Positions 1 to 12,857 of a stretch of 64,000 nucleotides of DNA are shown here, one piece after another (the first letter of the stretch is position 1; every line of letters begins with the position of its first letter). The notes under the pieces were generated by a model. That model was given only the letters and a program-made list of their open reading frames with translations, was not told the origin of the DNA and made no database searches. Both the position numbers and the translations under genes were made by a program. This stretch comes from Lepas anatifera (Eukaryota > Arthropoda > Thecostraca > Lepadidae): NCBI GenBank assembly GCA_034440635.1, contig JAOTON010001680.1, positions 1,182,001 through 1,246,000 on the forward strand. The letters run 5' to 3'.

Positions 1-274
1 ACCTCACGTCATTGATATAGAAATAACGGAACCTATTTTAGAGAACTCGGTGAACCTGTTATGTGATATAAGTTTCAATCAGATAAGTTCACCCTGTTCT
101 GACTTATGTTATCTTAAACTTTTTAGGTCAGGTCACTTGACATGTACTAGTGACCTGACCTGAGATGACCTAATCTTAAAATGTTGACAAAAGTTATAAA
201 ATGTTAAGAAAAAAGGTATTCCAAGTACGAAAAATACCGAGAGGGACGAGTACCCGCCCCCGTCAATGCATGTG
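1..274 (+). repeat. 3' end of an AGGTCA-rich TTAA-type repeat (family A), cut by window start
   Basis: This is the terminal part of a repeat whose other end lies before the window. It aligns by eye with 27.90-28.21 kb: both carry a GGTCAGGTCACTTGAC block, then TGACCTGACCTGAGATGACC, and end in CCGTCAATGC plus a short G/T-rich tip followed by TTAA (here 275-278). The TTAA boundary suggests piggyBac-like insertion. No coding capacity is seen. Short ORFs across it are chance frames. Confidence 0.7.
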
Positions 275-278
275 TTAA

Positions 279-3200
279 AAGGTGCAGCATTACACTCCAC
301 GATATGAGTTGCTCGACTGGGTTTTAGCCCACTATACCTCAAGCGGTTTAAGTTGCACTTACTAATGCATATTGCCCGCACTTCTGGTGAATCCTGGTTA
401 AGGCTCACCGGGTAAAAGGGTGCACCCTTACTCCCAATAAACAAATGAGGGTCCGCTGGACCTTTTAGACGCAGAGATGGCCTCAAGTGTGCCACTTGAC
501 CCTGAATACCCTGAAGATATAAACGAGTTATGCTTTCACGAAAGCTGTTAGCCGACTAAACTTACACCAACGGCTCAAAATTTTTCACAGTGTGTGCAGA
601 ACTAACAGCGTCACATTCAGAGAGGTACATTCGTCAAACTGGGTGTTTTTCTCCAAGATGAGCTCTCTGGATCTTATCAACCAAATCTATGTTAGACTTA
701 AATGACAGTTTTGGGGCTGCCATCACTATTCATCATCGTCTTCAGACTAAGGCCACTGTAGAGTCAGAGGTGCAGAAAGTATGCTGGCTGTCACAAACTC
801 AATGCGACGTATGCCTCCTCTGTCACACAAAGCTGGAAATAATAATTGTATACTTGAATACTATTTCCAATATGCTAAATTTCATCTACCTGTCTCTTAC
901 TTTTTGCAACAGACAAGGTTCAAGCACCAAGCCATTACCGCATGGAAGTAGTAAACTGAGTTTTCATTTTTAGATCCTGTTTATGTTTTTTGGAAGGAGA
1001 ATATCCAATTATGGATCATTGTTTCCAGTATTGGGATCATAACTATCATTGGCAGCTCTGACTGCAGTTTCCCCCAAATGACATGCATTTCCCTTTTTGA
1101 AGAAGTTTCCATTTTTGGAAGGAGTGTTTCCAATTATGGTACATTTCCCCATGATTAAATGTGGCAATTATCATGGAAATTATTATTATTGGGAACTAAT
1201 CTATGAATGGGAGCGCACACTTACACACAATAGGGAACCCTGATCACAGCCCCCCCCAACTTAACTTCTATCTCACATATCAACAAAAGGGACAAAAATG
1301 CCAATGTCAGCATAGGATTTGGATCTACCTAAAATGTGTTGGTAAAGTGGACCTAAGGTAACATTTTTATAGACAGATCAAATGCTTAAAATTTGTCCCC
1401 AACACCCAATTATCACCCACCTGGTCGTTCCTTCTTGCAGTAAAAACTCTGAGGCAACTATCCTGCATAGATGTAAAATTATGTCTATTGGCCTAATAGG
1501 TACAGAGGTATTGGAAGTCTCATACCAAAGAAAGATCCAGTGTAGTCAAAATCCTGCTTTAACTCCATACAGTTCAGGTCCTGTGTGTTGCTTACTACCA
1601 CTGGTAGTAAGCAACACACCCCCAACCAGCGTTTTTCTTTCTGAGTCTCTTTCTTCTGAGATTTTCTGTGATTTTCTGAGATGAGAAGGGGGTCTACTAG
1701 GCCCCTCCAGTGCACGTTAGTGCCAGGCCCCTCTCCATTGTGTATTTTTAACACTTTGTGGAGGACTGCATTGGCACACATTTGCTATCTGTACAATATT
1801 GACATGATAATTTGATCATGAAATCTCACCTGAATTACTGTTGTTGCCAGTCTGTTGCTGGCGCCAACTCTCCCAACTTCCTCCAGCTCCAAATCTACCT
1901 AAGCAATCTTGATCTAGGGCACAAATAAGGTAAGGCACAAGCAAGCTAAGGAATGAAAAACCAAGTTTGATATATGAAAGTGCATCAGTCTCAAAGTAGC
2001 CTACATTCATCTTAGATTAGCCATGGGCAGCACTATTTATTCCAGCTAGTTTTAGCCTGCACTTATCTCAGATATACCTAATAAGTATGCCCTCAAAAGA
2101 AGTAGCTTCCCACCTGTTTAAAATTTTTGGTAGGCTCTACATCACATAAATATTTCGAACTTGTCTTGTCGCTGTTGCGTAGTTTAGGTAGAATTGCTGC
2201 CCAGCTATTTTTTCTTAGTAGCTTTTAGGCGTACTTAGTACTAAATTCAAAGAAATAGGGACCCCTAAATCGAAGAGACTCGAACTTAAAATATTATTTA
2301 ACCTGACAAAATGGACAGAGAAGTACTTGATAACGTATCTGCGTTAGCTTTAATGCCTTAGATATGCCCACAATCGTGTATTTCTCGAAAAAAATTGACT
2401 GTCACATTTCGGGCATCTAGGCGGCAACTTTCTGGCAACTACTAACAATCGGCACCATTGGGCTGCATGTTAAAATCTGGCAACTGTGACAGCGGTTTTC
2501 CGGGTTTTCTGCAGCGGGGGTCCCTCGTTTTAGTAGAAACTGAACACAGTACCAATATTGTATCACTGATTGTACGCTGTGCAATTGAAGAACAGAGTTG
2601 CTAAATTAAAATAATCGCTACACGCTTCATTCTGTATTTCGAAAATATGTGGTTTGATTTTGAACTATACGGTCACGATCGCTATTTTGTCACAGTTATG
2701 CACCTCGATTTTCGTAAATGTGTCACAAACTCCAGTAGCCGAGTTGGCAAGTTTCTGCACCTCTGTGTAGAATATCTTTATTAATAAGTTCTGAAGTCTG
2801 AATTCTGAGGGTTACTTCACTGTGGTGCTGCGGCTAGATCCTCTGACCCCTTCTCCTAGTGTCCAGAATATTATCAAAAGGGCTGCAGTCATAAAGTTAG
2901 GGCGCCACATTTCAGATTTCATATTTTAAAAACCAGGTTTTGCACAGGGCCATGCTGCCTCACATTGGCAGCTCCGCAGAGCACTGGCTCTTGCAAGCCA
3001 CATACAATCTTTATACAGACTCCAGGTCGATTTAAAGTTTCAGGATACAGTTTAGTGTTTTCATCCACGACTTATTCCTTTCGAAGGAAGCCATCGATTT
3101 GCTGGATTATTTTTCTTGCCAACCTAAGCTTCAGCGACAAGCCTTTCTTTCGGTCCGCGCCAGTAGGACAAACAAGAAGTTTCCTGGCTTTTTCTGCCTC

Positions 3201-5079
3201 ACCAGAATGATTACTGGAAGGGTTGGGCTGGAGCTGCAAGGTCCAGAATTCCACAACTAGAAAACAGCCGCTAAGAAAACTAATGCCCGAAAATCTCGCG
3301 CCATCTGAAAGGTGATCGTCGCTAATGTGCGAGTGAGCGAACAAATACAATGGACCTGCAGCAACTTAGTCGCGATGATATAATCGCTGGTTCTATTACA
3401 ACGTGATATATTCTGACATGGGTTTTACTATTTTTTCATACAGTCAAATTCTGTCCTTTCCAGCTCCAGCCCAACCCTTTCAAAAATTATACTGCACACG
3501 ATGATAAGTCCTGCAAACTGTGCTGATTCAAGGTCAGGAAAATGTAACTTTGCAGCCTACTCAGGTCGATACGCATATTTATCGACTTGAAACAACAATA
3601 CAAAGACAATGCCATCAAAATAAAGGGTCTAATACCACTCCTCGCTTAGGTATAAGCCCCAGTCTGGAGATCTGTTTAGGTAGTTTCAAATAACCTCCCT
3701 CAGAGGTCACAGGTTAAAACCTTTGAATTGACCCCCGAGAATGTTCTCAGATACCACGGTTTCGAGCAGAAGGGGTAATTGCAACTCGTATCTGCATGAA
3801 TAGAGCGATAATTAGGCCATTTCCGATTTCCCTATGAATTTCCAACGATGGCAACGACCCGCACCAGATCCTAGATCATCGATGTCCGAAATCCAGTTAC
3901 CATACCTTGTGGTATGCGCTAGGCTTGTTGTGCGATATGGATCTCAGATCAACAGATAACCCTACTTTCACTGGTGATAATTCTGAAGAATGTGTACATA
4001 CAAGTGATGGAGAATGTAGTATAGTATAAGTGTGGTAGCGTTCCGTGCCACTATGTTCGGCTGTGTCAAAAAACTTGAAGAGGAAAGGTGTTCAAACACT
4101 TCGACTGGGGCGGGGGTTATGTGCAGACCGGGGAATATGAATCGGGTGTGTCATTAGAACCATGGTTTGACACAAAGTCATACAATGGCTCAAACAGGAA
4201 TGAAATGTCAAAACCCCGCAAGCAGCAATATTAGATGCCACTTTATTTCGCGAACCACTTCCGACATATTGAGTCAAGCACCGATACAGTTTCTGCGTTA
4301 CCCGGGGTAAATTTTCCCATGGCGGTCCAAACAAAACCTGATACCGTTTGAGTGAGGAGGACGGCAGTTTCGGTGTTTTTAGGGTTCGCCAGCTGCTTTG
4401 GCTGTATGTGGAGCAAGGTAGTTCCGACGACACTGTGCAAAAGGACTGTCTTTAATTGAATGAAAGGTCAATACCCAGCTGTAGCTGAGAGGAAATTTTG
4501 TGCGCATCTGCGGAGATAAGAAAATATATATGTGTCCCCGACGCAGACCTATTTTTGAGGGTCAAATTAGAATAAATTTTCTTCCACTTTAGCTGGTGCT
4601 GAAAAAGACGATATATTGTCGGTTGAAACCAGGCCATTGGTCCAGTCACTAGCCCAAAGGCTAATTTTTGATTACCTTGGTAATTTACGCAAGCATATCA
4701 ATGCAATGTAAGGGCACAAATTTAAATTCTCTAAAGAAAATTTCTAAGTAAATCCAGACTTTGGCCTTCTCCCATTGTTGAGGTTAGAGTAGGTGGCTAA
4801 GCGTTCCCTCTGGTTTTTGTAAGGTGGCCCAAAACGGCTACGCGCAATCAGTCATCATTCAGAAAAAAATGTTATTGGTCATTTTGAAGGCTTTACTATT
4901 TCAGGTCTCGATTTTTTCAGACTGGGCCAGTATGCCAGGCAAAGTAATACTGTAAGGCTGTATAACGCATCTTTGGATTTGGTATAAGAATAAAAATCCA
5001 ATGATACCTAAAAATCATCTCAGACTGCACCGACTCAGAAGGTGGAACCAAACAATTATCTCCAGCCTGCCAACTGCAT
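279..5079. other. No gene recognised; AT-rich intergenic or intronic sequence
   Basis: I see no exon with convincing splice signals and coding character. The only structure noted is a perfect 19-bp inverted repeat, AAGGGTTGGGCTGGAGCTG at 3218-3236 and its reverse complement at 3461-3479. It could be the ends of a small degraded mobile element of about 260 bp. The minus-strand frames at 3072-3350 and 4092-4440 show no family I recognise. Confidence 0.5.
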
Positions 5080-5272
5080 TGACCTATCATGGCCTCAATA
5101 TAGACCTGAGCAAAAAAGTGACTACATAGTTCGATAATCACTTCTCACGTGCTATCTACCACCGCTCGCATTTGTCTTTATCTTGCGAAGAGGCAGATAT
5201 TGAGGGGTTATTCACCCACCCCCCACCACCACTCCCACAGAGAAGGTGGTTTGGAGGCCCACTGTAATGGCG
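5080..5272 (+). repeat. 3' fragment of TTAA-type repeat family B
   Basis: This segment resembles the end of the element at 40.47-42.48 kb. Both have a motif like CCTCAATATAGACCTGAGC, then a GGGG-rich hairpin-like stretch, then GGAGGCCCACTG. The 16.73-kb copy shares the 'CCTCAATATTAACCTG..CAAAAAGTGACTA' part. It is non-coding and its outer edges are uncertain. Confidence 0.5.
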
Positions 5273-6955
5273 GTCGTAAGTCCGATTGAATGGTGTAAAC
5301 ATCGTGGGATTGTTGTGATCTGAGGCCACTCGTCAGCAACCAGGAATTTCAGTTCCTGCAGGCAGGCGAAATACAAACATCCCAGTCACTAGAGAAATAT
5401 CCGATCCAAAGCGTTGGATTCAAATATTCGCATACGGTATATAATCGCCAACCGATAATAAATTTCCCAGAGCGACTACCATGCAGTAAGCTGAAGTAAG
5501 GTGCCTCATCGTTCAGAAGTGGAGCATTTGCAGGCGTACAGGGACTGGACCAGGGTGACAGGCCGGCACACGCATCCGCCATTACCGGACCCGATCACAA
5601 ACAAACACTTATTGAAGGCCATCGTATTACCCTACTAATGCGATGCAGCATTGGCTTACTCATTGATAAATCAATGCTCTACATGTCGATGGACTGGAAA
5701 GATAAATACAGTAATAGGTATGTCATTGTGATAAATTGTTCATAAGCAGGTCAACGATTTGCAGCGCCAACTGGGGCCCTAACACCATAACTTAGAGCCA
5801 CGCACCCGATGTTGCCTCTCGTGTTTCATGCTCCATGACTTCGTAGAAGGCTGCAGTTAAATCTGACCAGCTTTCTTCAATGAAAGGCAAAGACAAATAA
5901 ATACAAATTGACAGAATGACTGTTATTCTCATGCAGAACCCACTTGGCATAGAAGCTCATCAAGTGATTGAAATAAACGTGCAAGGGGACCTACAGGGCC
6001 TTACATAGTTGATTTTCTTGGTGCTAAATCTTAAACACGTGGGAACGCCAACATATCTACCCGCCATAATTTCCCGCACTGGGTTGTTTACAACACAGCT
6101 CCGAGATAGCACTGTCGCCTGATAAATCATTATATGTCGAAGCGCTTGCTGAGCTTATGAGATATTGCTCTTCCGCTCCTGAATACCAAAACGGTTCTTA
6201 ATCATTTCCCTATGACTGGAATGAATGTGAAATGAATGTGAAATCATAAGAATGCAACAGGAATCTTTTTGCGCATTGACAGTTGGAGAGAGCTTACCTC
6301 ACCTTCTTCAATACTTCTTGATTGTTTGTAAAATTGTGTGTAGGTATGATGGTGCTCGAAGTTGCAGGACAATGTCTCTGATTCTGGGTTGCTATTGACG
6401 CCCCTGAGCCCTTCCCTGTTCAGTGGTAGAAAAACATTAAAAATCCTTTTTCTGAAGTATTGGGATTATTAAGAATGAACAATACGCATGTTTATTTTTT
6501 TGTCTTCTGTGAATTTTGCTTCCTATTTACTTCCATCTGAAAAAGACAAAGCGGGAAGCATTCCCTTCAAACTTTAGCTTTCTTACCTGCACTGAAAACC
6601 GGTGGAGAACCCGTAGAGTTCTTGCACTTAACTTGCACCATATCAATAATCGGACAGCAAATCTTAAGACCTGTCAGGGTTCTCAACGAGACTGATAGGG
6701 GTTCTCATATCGAGACGAGATGCGCTTTTTATGTTCTTCGGTGAAACGTATTTCATTTCTTTCAGGAGGATTCAAACAGTTCTCAGCTGTCTTAAGAATA
6801 TTCTGTGAGTACCCTTTCCGGTTTTTAGAGTTTTCTAGAAGAAGCCGGATCCATCTTTCAAGAAGTAATAGATTCTCGAAATTTTCACGCTGCGTCTACT
6901 CTGAGAACGACTGCCTTTCTTCTTAAAGACGTGCTAAGATTCTTTCATATGGTGC
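5273..6955. other. No feature supported
   Basis: I found no coding exon, tandem array or paired terminal repeat. The 68-codon plus-strand frame at 6720-6926 has no recognisable domain and is probably chance. A TTAA at 6956-6959 begins the next element. Confidence 0.45.
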
Positions 6956-6959
6956 TTAA

Positions 6960-8124
6960 CCCGCGCGGGGCTGGGGGTAAATTTTACCCTTCTCGCGAAT
7001 TTTTGCGATATTTCAAAACGGTGGCGCGCAGCGCTGCCAAATTTTCAGTACATTTTTTTACATAAATTTGACACATTTCTGCCAAATAAAAATAAAATCG
7101 GTTGAAAACTTTTTGAGAAATAAGCAAAAATGTGACATCACTACAGGCGATTTTTGTACCAAAATCGCGCAATGTTTAAAGAGCTGCTGAAGCCACAGTT
7201 CTGAACCGATTTCAAATTTTCTTGATCAAACGATAGGCATTATTATGGTCTTCAAAATGGTTATCTCGGATTTTCAAAATTTTGGTTTTGGAAAAAATTT
7301 GGAAAAAGTTACAAAATTTATAAAATTTTAAATATTTTTCAAAAACCGGAATTTATTTGGTAAAACACCATACAGTGCATATGCATGACAAATTTTGAGT
7401 CTCTAGCTTTATAACTTTCGCCTGGAGAGCTGCAAAAGCTCAGCGACTCACGCTCTGATTTTTAGGGCTGATTAATACTGTCTTTATTTAGTGAATCATA
7501 GTGACCCAGGATGACCCAGGATGACCTCGTACACGCTTTACACTACTTTTATAGTGTTCCTGAAACAAAACAGGTCCAAAATCATGTGTCATTTGGCAAA
7601 AAGTATGAACTTAAAAAGTCGACCTCTGATGACCTACCTTGACCCCGGCTGTGCAAGTTGAGACCAGAGTATTTCAGATATGATTCTCTGAACATCATAG
7701 CTGAATTCTGCATGCAAATGGCTCAAAAACATGTATCGCATGACCACATTTGGATACAAAAATATGGTGACCTTTAGTGACCTCATCTTGACCTCACCCG
7801 GTCATGCCACCAGCCTAACGGTCTCAAAGCACCTTGCTGCATTCAAGTGAAGGCTTTCCATGAAGTATGAAGCTCATAGCTTCTATTGCCTGATCTCCGT
7901 AGCATTGCAACCTCAAAACCACGCTTTTGACAGCTGACCTCAGTTTGACCTTGACCTTGACCTCAAACTTTAAATTAAGTACATGTTTTTAGTTGTTCGT
8001 GATGAGATCTTTCTATTGGCGTTTGAATTTTCCAAATCGGACCATTAGTTCGGGAGATAACAGGGGCGTAAAATTTACACCCCCAGCCCCGCGCGTTCGG
8101 CTGGAGACCTCAGCCCCGCGCGGG
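6960..8124. mobile_element. 1.17-kb non-autonomous TTAA-type (piggyBac-like) element, family C
   Basis: The left end, immediately after TTAA (6956-6959), reads CCCGCGCGGGGCTGGGGG followed by TAAATTTTAC. The right end carries the reverse complement, GTAAAATTTAC...CCCCCAGCCCCGCGCG, then about 20 bp of other sequence, then a second copy of the tip, CAGCCCCGCGCGGG, next to CTAA (a TTAA with one change). TTAA target duplication and CCC/GGG tips are typical of piggyBac superfamily insertions. The interior is AT-rich with GGTCA/TGACC motifs and no transposase frame, so the copy is non-autonomous. The duplicated right tip is unusual. Confidence 0.75.
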
Positions 8125-9118
8125 CTAAAGGAGGAATACCGCTAGCTTCACGTAAATTATCCGCTTATTCGTAGCACTTAGCAATTAGGTCTAAGGCCGG
8201 ATGCCAACCACATTTTAATAAGCTCCACTGTTGTGGTGGAGCTAATCAAAACATGACCTCGTGTTTTAGTCTCAGCCAAATTGTTAAGCACTTAGAAAAA
8301 ACGGATAATTCACACAGAACTGAAGCTGAAAATGGGCATACGTAACCGTGACTTCTCCAAAAGAATGGGATGCCAAAGAAGTGAAACTGGTGTGGTGAGG
8401 CATGGAAAATCACCCCAAAGTTAATACAATGCACTGGTGTTCAATCATATATTTATAGACTCTTAAAGATTCACTTGGCGACAAAACAACACAATGCGTT
8501 TTCTTTATATTGTAACACAAACGGATCAAAACTGTTATGATAAGGCCTGCAAACAGTGAAGGCACATGACGTCAGTAGGGAGGTCGAACGCCCCTATAAA
8601 GGGAGCATAACTAATGATCAACCCCTATGTCTGCAGATAAAAGAAGATATATGTTCACAAACGCACAGGGCTTTGCGTGAGGCCCACTCACGTCCAGCAT
8701 CTCCTCTAAAGCTGCTGATCTCCGAGGACTAGGCTGACCTCGATTTTCAGCTTTGACAAACCACCAACCCAGCAGTCCCGAGCAGGCTTTTGATGGCCGC
8801 CACTTGTTCTGCCTCTGAAAAAGGAAATGAGTCTGCTCAAAACACGCGAAAAATGGACCAAAAACACCCAAACGTTTGAGTTAATGAGGCAGATCCAAGA
8901 CTTCATCTGAGAGGGGGAGGGGGGGGGCTTGGAGCCTGCCCCACCAGCACCTCGGACAGCATCCAGCTATGCATTTACTATTGGGGCTCGGACATTTCTA
9001 AGAGGCAGGCCTCTTGGATCCGCCACTGTTCTGTTGTATTTGAGCATTAAGATGCCGGTTCATAAGATATATTTTACCAGCTTTATTTTAAAGATATATC
9101 AGAGAAATATGAGGGATG
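8125..9118. other. No gene; isolated transposon-end motif near 9.02 kb
   Basis: CTTGGATCCGCCACTG at about 9012-9027 matches the reverse of a hAT-type tip (CAGTGGCGGATCC), and a G-rich stretch lies at about 8910-8930, but no opposite TIR or target duplication is visible. A perfect CRE octamer TGACGTCA lies at about 8569-8576. The 86-codon minus-strand frame at 8611-8871 is not recognised. Confidence 0.4.
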
Positions 9119-9398
9119 CATAGACCGATCTATGGGACAAAACTATTTTTTAAAGACTTTTGCCACCACTTCGCCCAACCGACTATCGATGCCCCTGAGA
9201 GATCAATGACACTTTCTGAAAGGTCAATGGGGCCCCCATGAATGTCGCTTCCTTCCCGGGAAGCAAGAATAAACACTATCGCGATCGGATTTGGCGCCCA
9301 ACGGATACATTTTCCGCCCCTGGCATTGGCATCCCCTAGGACTGGATTACGCCCTGAACATGTGTCTCCCCTGATCGGCAATTCAAGATCTGCCTATG
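9119..9398. mobile_element. hAT-type MITE, CATAG family, copy 1
   Basis: The 280-bp element starts CATAGACCGATC and ends GATCTGCCTATG, an imperfect terminal inverted repeat. It is flanked by GAGGGATG (9111-9118) and GACGGATG (9399-9406), an 8-bp target duplication with one mismatch. Its G/C-rich interior resembles the copies at 11.2, 12.6 and 26.6 kb. Eight-base duplications are diagnostic of hAT insertions. It is too short to encode a transposase. Confidence 0.8.
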
Positions 9399-9727
9399 GA
9401 CGGATGGACAAAACCAACCCTTTTCCCTCCTTCCCAAACCCCGCCTCTCACAGGAAGACGGCAAAGTCGACCTAACTGCACATCGCCAATGGATCCCGTG
9501 ACCCTTCTTTAAAGCGCAAAGCGTTTTGTTTTTCTGTTCTTCAGAAACACTACGTTTTTGAATTTTTTCCAGGGCTGGCCCCATCCAAACGTTTTGCCAG
9601 GTCTCCCACAAAGGGTCGGTGGTACCACAGTTTTGTACAAAGATGCAAATTTTCCATAGGCCAGTAACCACATTTAGTTACCATATACGACAGTTGCTAC
9701 CAATTAATAAAGTGCCGTCACACTTAC

Positions 9728-9826
9728 CTTAACAAAACAGGCGCCAGATGCTCCACTTCTCAACTCCCGGAGCTTCCTACTGCAAATGAACCATCCGCTG
9801 TCGCGTCGTTGTGTTGCCATAGCGAC
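9728..9826 (-). promoter_or_regulatory. Possible minus-strand promoter and first non-coding exon with an RFX X-box
   Basis: GTTGCCATAGCGAC at 9813-9826 fits the RFX X-box consensus (GTTRCCATRGYRAC), which is common upstream of ciliary genes. About 90 bases downstream in minus orientation is a strong donor, TTAAG|GTAAGTG, with the exon ending at 9728. The surrounding 9.75-9.87 kb is CpG-rich for this window. No ATG lies between X-box and donor, so any exon here would be 5' UTR. I could not find coding exons for such a gene between 9.7 kb and the window start, so this rests on motifs alone. Confidence 0.25.
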
Positions 9827-10257
9827 ACAGCCCAGCAGCGTCACGCACGCGCACAATCAGCTGAGACCATTCCCGAGAAGTAGTTCGAGAACGCTATCCC
9901 TTCTTTGCGTTCTTTACGAAAAACTAAAATGGATGTATTTGAGTGCCGGTGCTCGCCTTCTCTTGCATGAGAACGTTCCCAATGGGTTCTCATCCGAAAG
10001 ATACGTGGGTCTTCTTACACTTTCCCGCCAAAATGCAAAGAACTCAATGAGGTATTGGGGTAGAACAGGGAGACACCACTGGCTTCTAATGGGAGAAGCT
10101 TGTGGCAAAGTTCTCCTGAGCGGTTTTGAGTGTGGACGGATATTGTTCTGAACTTATACAGCGGGCTGTGCTCCGACTGTTCAAATTGGGCGAAAGTGGC
10201 AACTGCGGGTATTTCCATGCAATAACAGCTCTGTGATTCCAGCCAGAGGATGCCTGC

Positions 10258-10265
10258 TGACGTCA
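10258..10265. promoter_or_regulatory. Perfect CRE octamer TGACGTCA
   Basis: TGACGTCA here is followed by CGCCT, the same 13-base string TGACGTCACGCCT that occurs at 14764. CREB/ATF-type factors bind this palindrome. A single octamer is expected by chance at this scale; the shared flank makes it slightly more interesting. Confidence 0.3.
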
Positions 10266-10369
10266 CGCCTAGCAATAAGCTGTACACATCAGCTGTCGTG
10301 TGTTAGGTGGCAAAATAAAAGTTATATCTTCGTTTATTCAAAATTAATAGAGCAAACACCGAAAAATGC

Positions 10370-10870
10370 TTATTTGACCTTAGGTGACCATCAAAGGTCA
10401 ACGGTCAAAATATTTGGTATGAACTTCAGAAGTGGGCTAAGAGCAAGAAGTCCTAACCGATATTTGAAGATGATTCTATCCATGCTTACTGAGAAATGCT
10501 CATTTCGTGATTTCCAATGGGGAGTTCATACTCTGTACATGACCTTAGGTCACCAATATATAAACCCCATGACATAGTTGTACCTCCTGGTAGGCCCACT
10601 ATGTGGTATGGGGTTCAACTTGATCAATTAACCCTCTTTTTAGTTATGCAGTCCTAAGCATTTTTTGAGGTGAAGACACTTAACCTGGTCTGGAGACCTG
10701 ACCTGATATGACCTTGAGCTAAGTGTTTTAGGAAATATGTAAAAATCATAAAGGATCAGCTAGATAAGTTTGGCGGCGCTACGCGCTGCCGTTTTCAGCA
10801 AGCTTTGGAAAACCCCGAGGGGGTCCAAAAGACCCACCCACCCGGACGAAGGGCAACATTATTGGAAGTT
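10370..10870. repeat. Degraded AGGTCA-rich repeat fragment
   Basis: The stretch has the vocabulary of families A-C: ACCTTAGGT, CAAAGGTCAACGGTCA, GACCTGACCTGATATGACC, then GGCGGCGCTACGCGCTGCCG and CCCCGAGGGGGTCC. That closing block matches the end of the 27.37-28.21 kb element (CTACGCGCCACCG...CCCGAGGGGG). TTAA ends are not preserved. It is non-coding. Confidence 0.5.
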
Positions 10871-11212
10871 AAAATGATTGAATGTTTTGCGCTAGATGTC
10901 AAGAGATAGACCATTCGAAAATGCATGTACTTTTTGCCTTATGCGGTTACAAGTAGCGTCTAGTGTCGAGGAGAGAGTGATGCTGCACCGCAAGACTTCA
11001 GTGTGTGGCGGAACAGCCGAAGCACCTGTACGGTATGGTGCGCCGCATTACTAGCGTGTACGGCAGAACAGCATACATATGCAGGCGGCAGGACCAGCTT
11101 ATGGGCACCGTTGACCTACGTTGTCCGTGCGCCTTAAAACTACAAATCTGACGATGATGGCAGGTGCAGCTTTACCGGCAGTGAGCCGATAACTGCGTTG
11201 ATTGCACCCTGT

Positions 11213-11493
11213 CATAAGCAAATCCAAGGGGGCAAAGGGGCACGTGCTCCCCCGATTGACCCTCGGCAACCCCTGAAATAGTCACGACGCCCCCTGAAAG
11301 GTCGATGGCGCCCCCTGAAATGTCGCTTCCCACCCCCCCCCCACCCTCCCAGGATGCGAAAATCGGCGCCGCCCACCAATAGGATTTTGCGCCCACCTGG
11401 TAGGTTTTGCCGGTCAAAAGTGGCGCCCCCCTGGTCCGGATGGCGCCCCCCGGGAAGATGCCCCCCTGATCGGCAATCCTGGGTCCGTCTATG
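11213..11493. mobile_element. hAT-type MITE, CATAG family, copy 2
   Basis: The 281-bp element starts CATAAGCAAATCC and ends GGTCCGTCTATG. It is flanked by a perfect 8-bp target duplication CACCCTGT (11205-11212 and 11494-11501). The interior is a run of GCGCCCCC blocks shared with the other copies. The long minus-strand frames across it exist because the GC-rich repeat lacks stops and are not genes. Confidence 0.88.
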
Positions 11494-12578
11494 CACCCTG
11501 TAGTGATATTTTTGTTTGGGTAGGACTGCATTTCTATATATGCTTATGTCTAGAAACACCACCATGTTCTATTTATTTAACGTTTCTTTCGGGTCTAGTA
11601 GAATGCATCTTATGACATTCATCTTGTCCCATTGATCAAAGTCTCAAATCTGAACTCTGATGGCATGCAGTGGGCAAAAGTGGCATTTGGCGGAATGACA
11701 TCTATGCATTCTGGGATGCCACACGTGAGACAATAAAGGCATTACAAATTAGTAGTTTCCCGCTATTTACGCCCCTGTTGAATATTGTTGTCACTTATCA
11801 GTCTCCAAATAAAGTCCCCTGCAATATTTTTTGATAAATTATCCTTGGTAGTGCTGTTCAAAGTCCAATATATATTGATGGAAACGTTTACATTGCTTCT
11901 CTGAGAACGCTCTTGTGTTCTTGAAATTGTCAAAATTATCTTCAAGGATGTGAATGAAGAACAGTGGACCAGGAAGATCAGCGCCAGGAAATTAAACACA
12001 AGGAGAGCGATGCATATTTCCAATGTCTAGGATGGCCCCGTCTATATCCCTTGGCTAGTTATATTTTAACTAGATATATTTATGATTTAACTGGATGCAA
12101 TTGCAATGTTTCTGACGCATTTAAAAGGGATTCTGACGCATTAAACAAAGACATTCATTGCAGCTTTTCAGTTACGTGGCTGTTGTCGTGATAATTTCTG
12201 CGGTGGTTGAGGGAGAGGATTTGCGTCTAACCTTCAATTCACAGCGTGAATATTAATAAAGGTATTCCAAGATGTTAAATATCACGGTGCCGTACAGTGT
12301 GTGAAGTAACGTGTGCCATAATCACCAAGGCCTTATTTTTGGGTTTAATGGCCGTTTAGCTGGACTGTCATCTTGAAATGGAGTTAAACACAACAGTTCG
12401 TGGCTTTAATTTTGTAGCATTTTGTCTGAGACCCATCCCAAATTCAGGAAACAGAATTTTCACGCGTGAAATGGAGCAAACATTGTCCAACTATATTTGC
12501 TTTTTGTCATTTGTAAGTATTTCAAGGCAGATTATCATGCCTAATCTCTCTCACGCCATGGGCTTCTTTCATCCAGGC

Positions 12579-12857
12579 CATAGGCGGATCCAGGGGAGGG
12601 GGCAAAGGGGGCACGTGTACCCCCCGATCGATCCTCGGCGCCCCTGAAATGGTCACGGCGCCCCCCTGAAAGGTCGATAGCGCCCCCTGCAATGTGGTTT
12701 CCCCCCCCCCCCCACCCAGGATGCGAAAATCGGCGCCAACCCATGGGATTTTGTGCCCACCTCATAGGTTTTGCCGATCAAAAGTGGTGCCCTTCGCTCC
12801 GAATGGCGCCCTCGGGAAGGTGCCCCTCCCCAATCGGAAATCCTAGATCCGCCTTTT
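12579..12857. mobile_element. hAT-type MITE, CATAG family, copy 3
   Basis: The 279-bp element begins CATAGGCGGATCCAGG and ends CCTAGATCCGCCTTTT. Flanks are ATCCAGGC (12571-12578) and TTCCAGGC (12858-12865), an 8-bp duplication with one change. This copy keeps the clearest inner TIR, GGCGGATCC / GATCCGCC. It is non-coding. Confidence 0.85.

Noticed and set aside
133..495. 120-codon minus-strand frame at the window start
   Set aside because: Half of it lies in a TTAA-type repeat, and it has no recognisable motif or splice context.
11172..11565. 117-119-codon Gly/Arg-rich minus-strand frames
   Set aside because: They lie almost wholly inside a hAT MITE with a perfect target duplication; the GC-rich blocks happen to lack stops.
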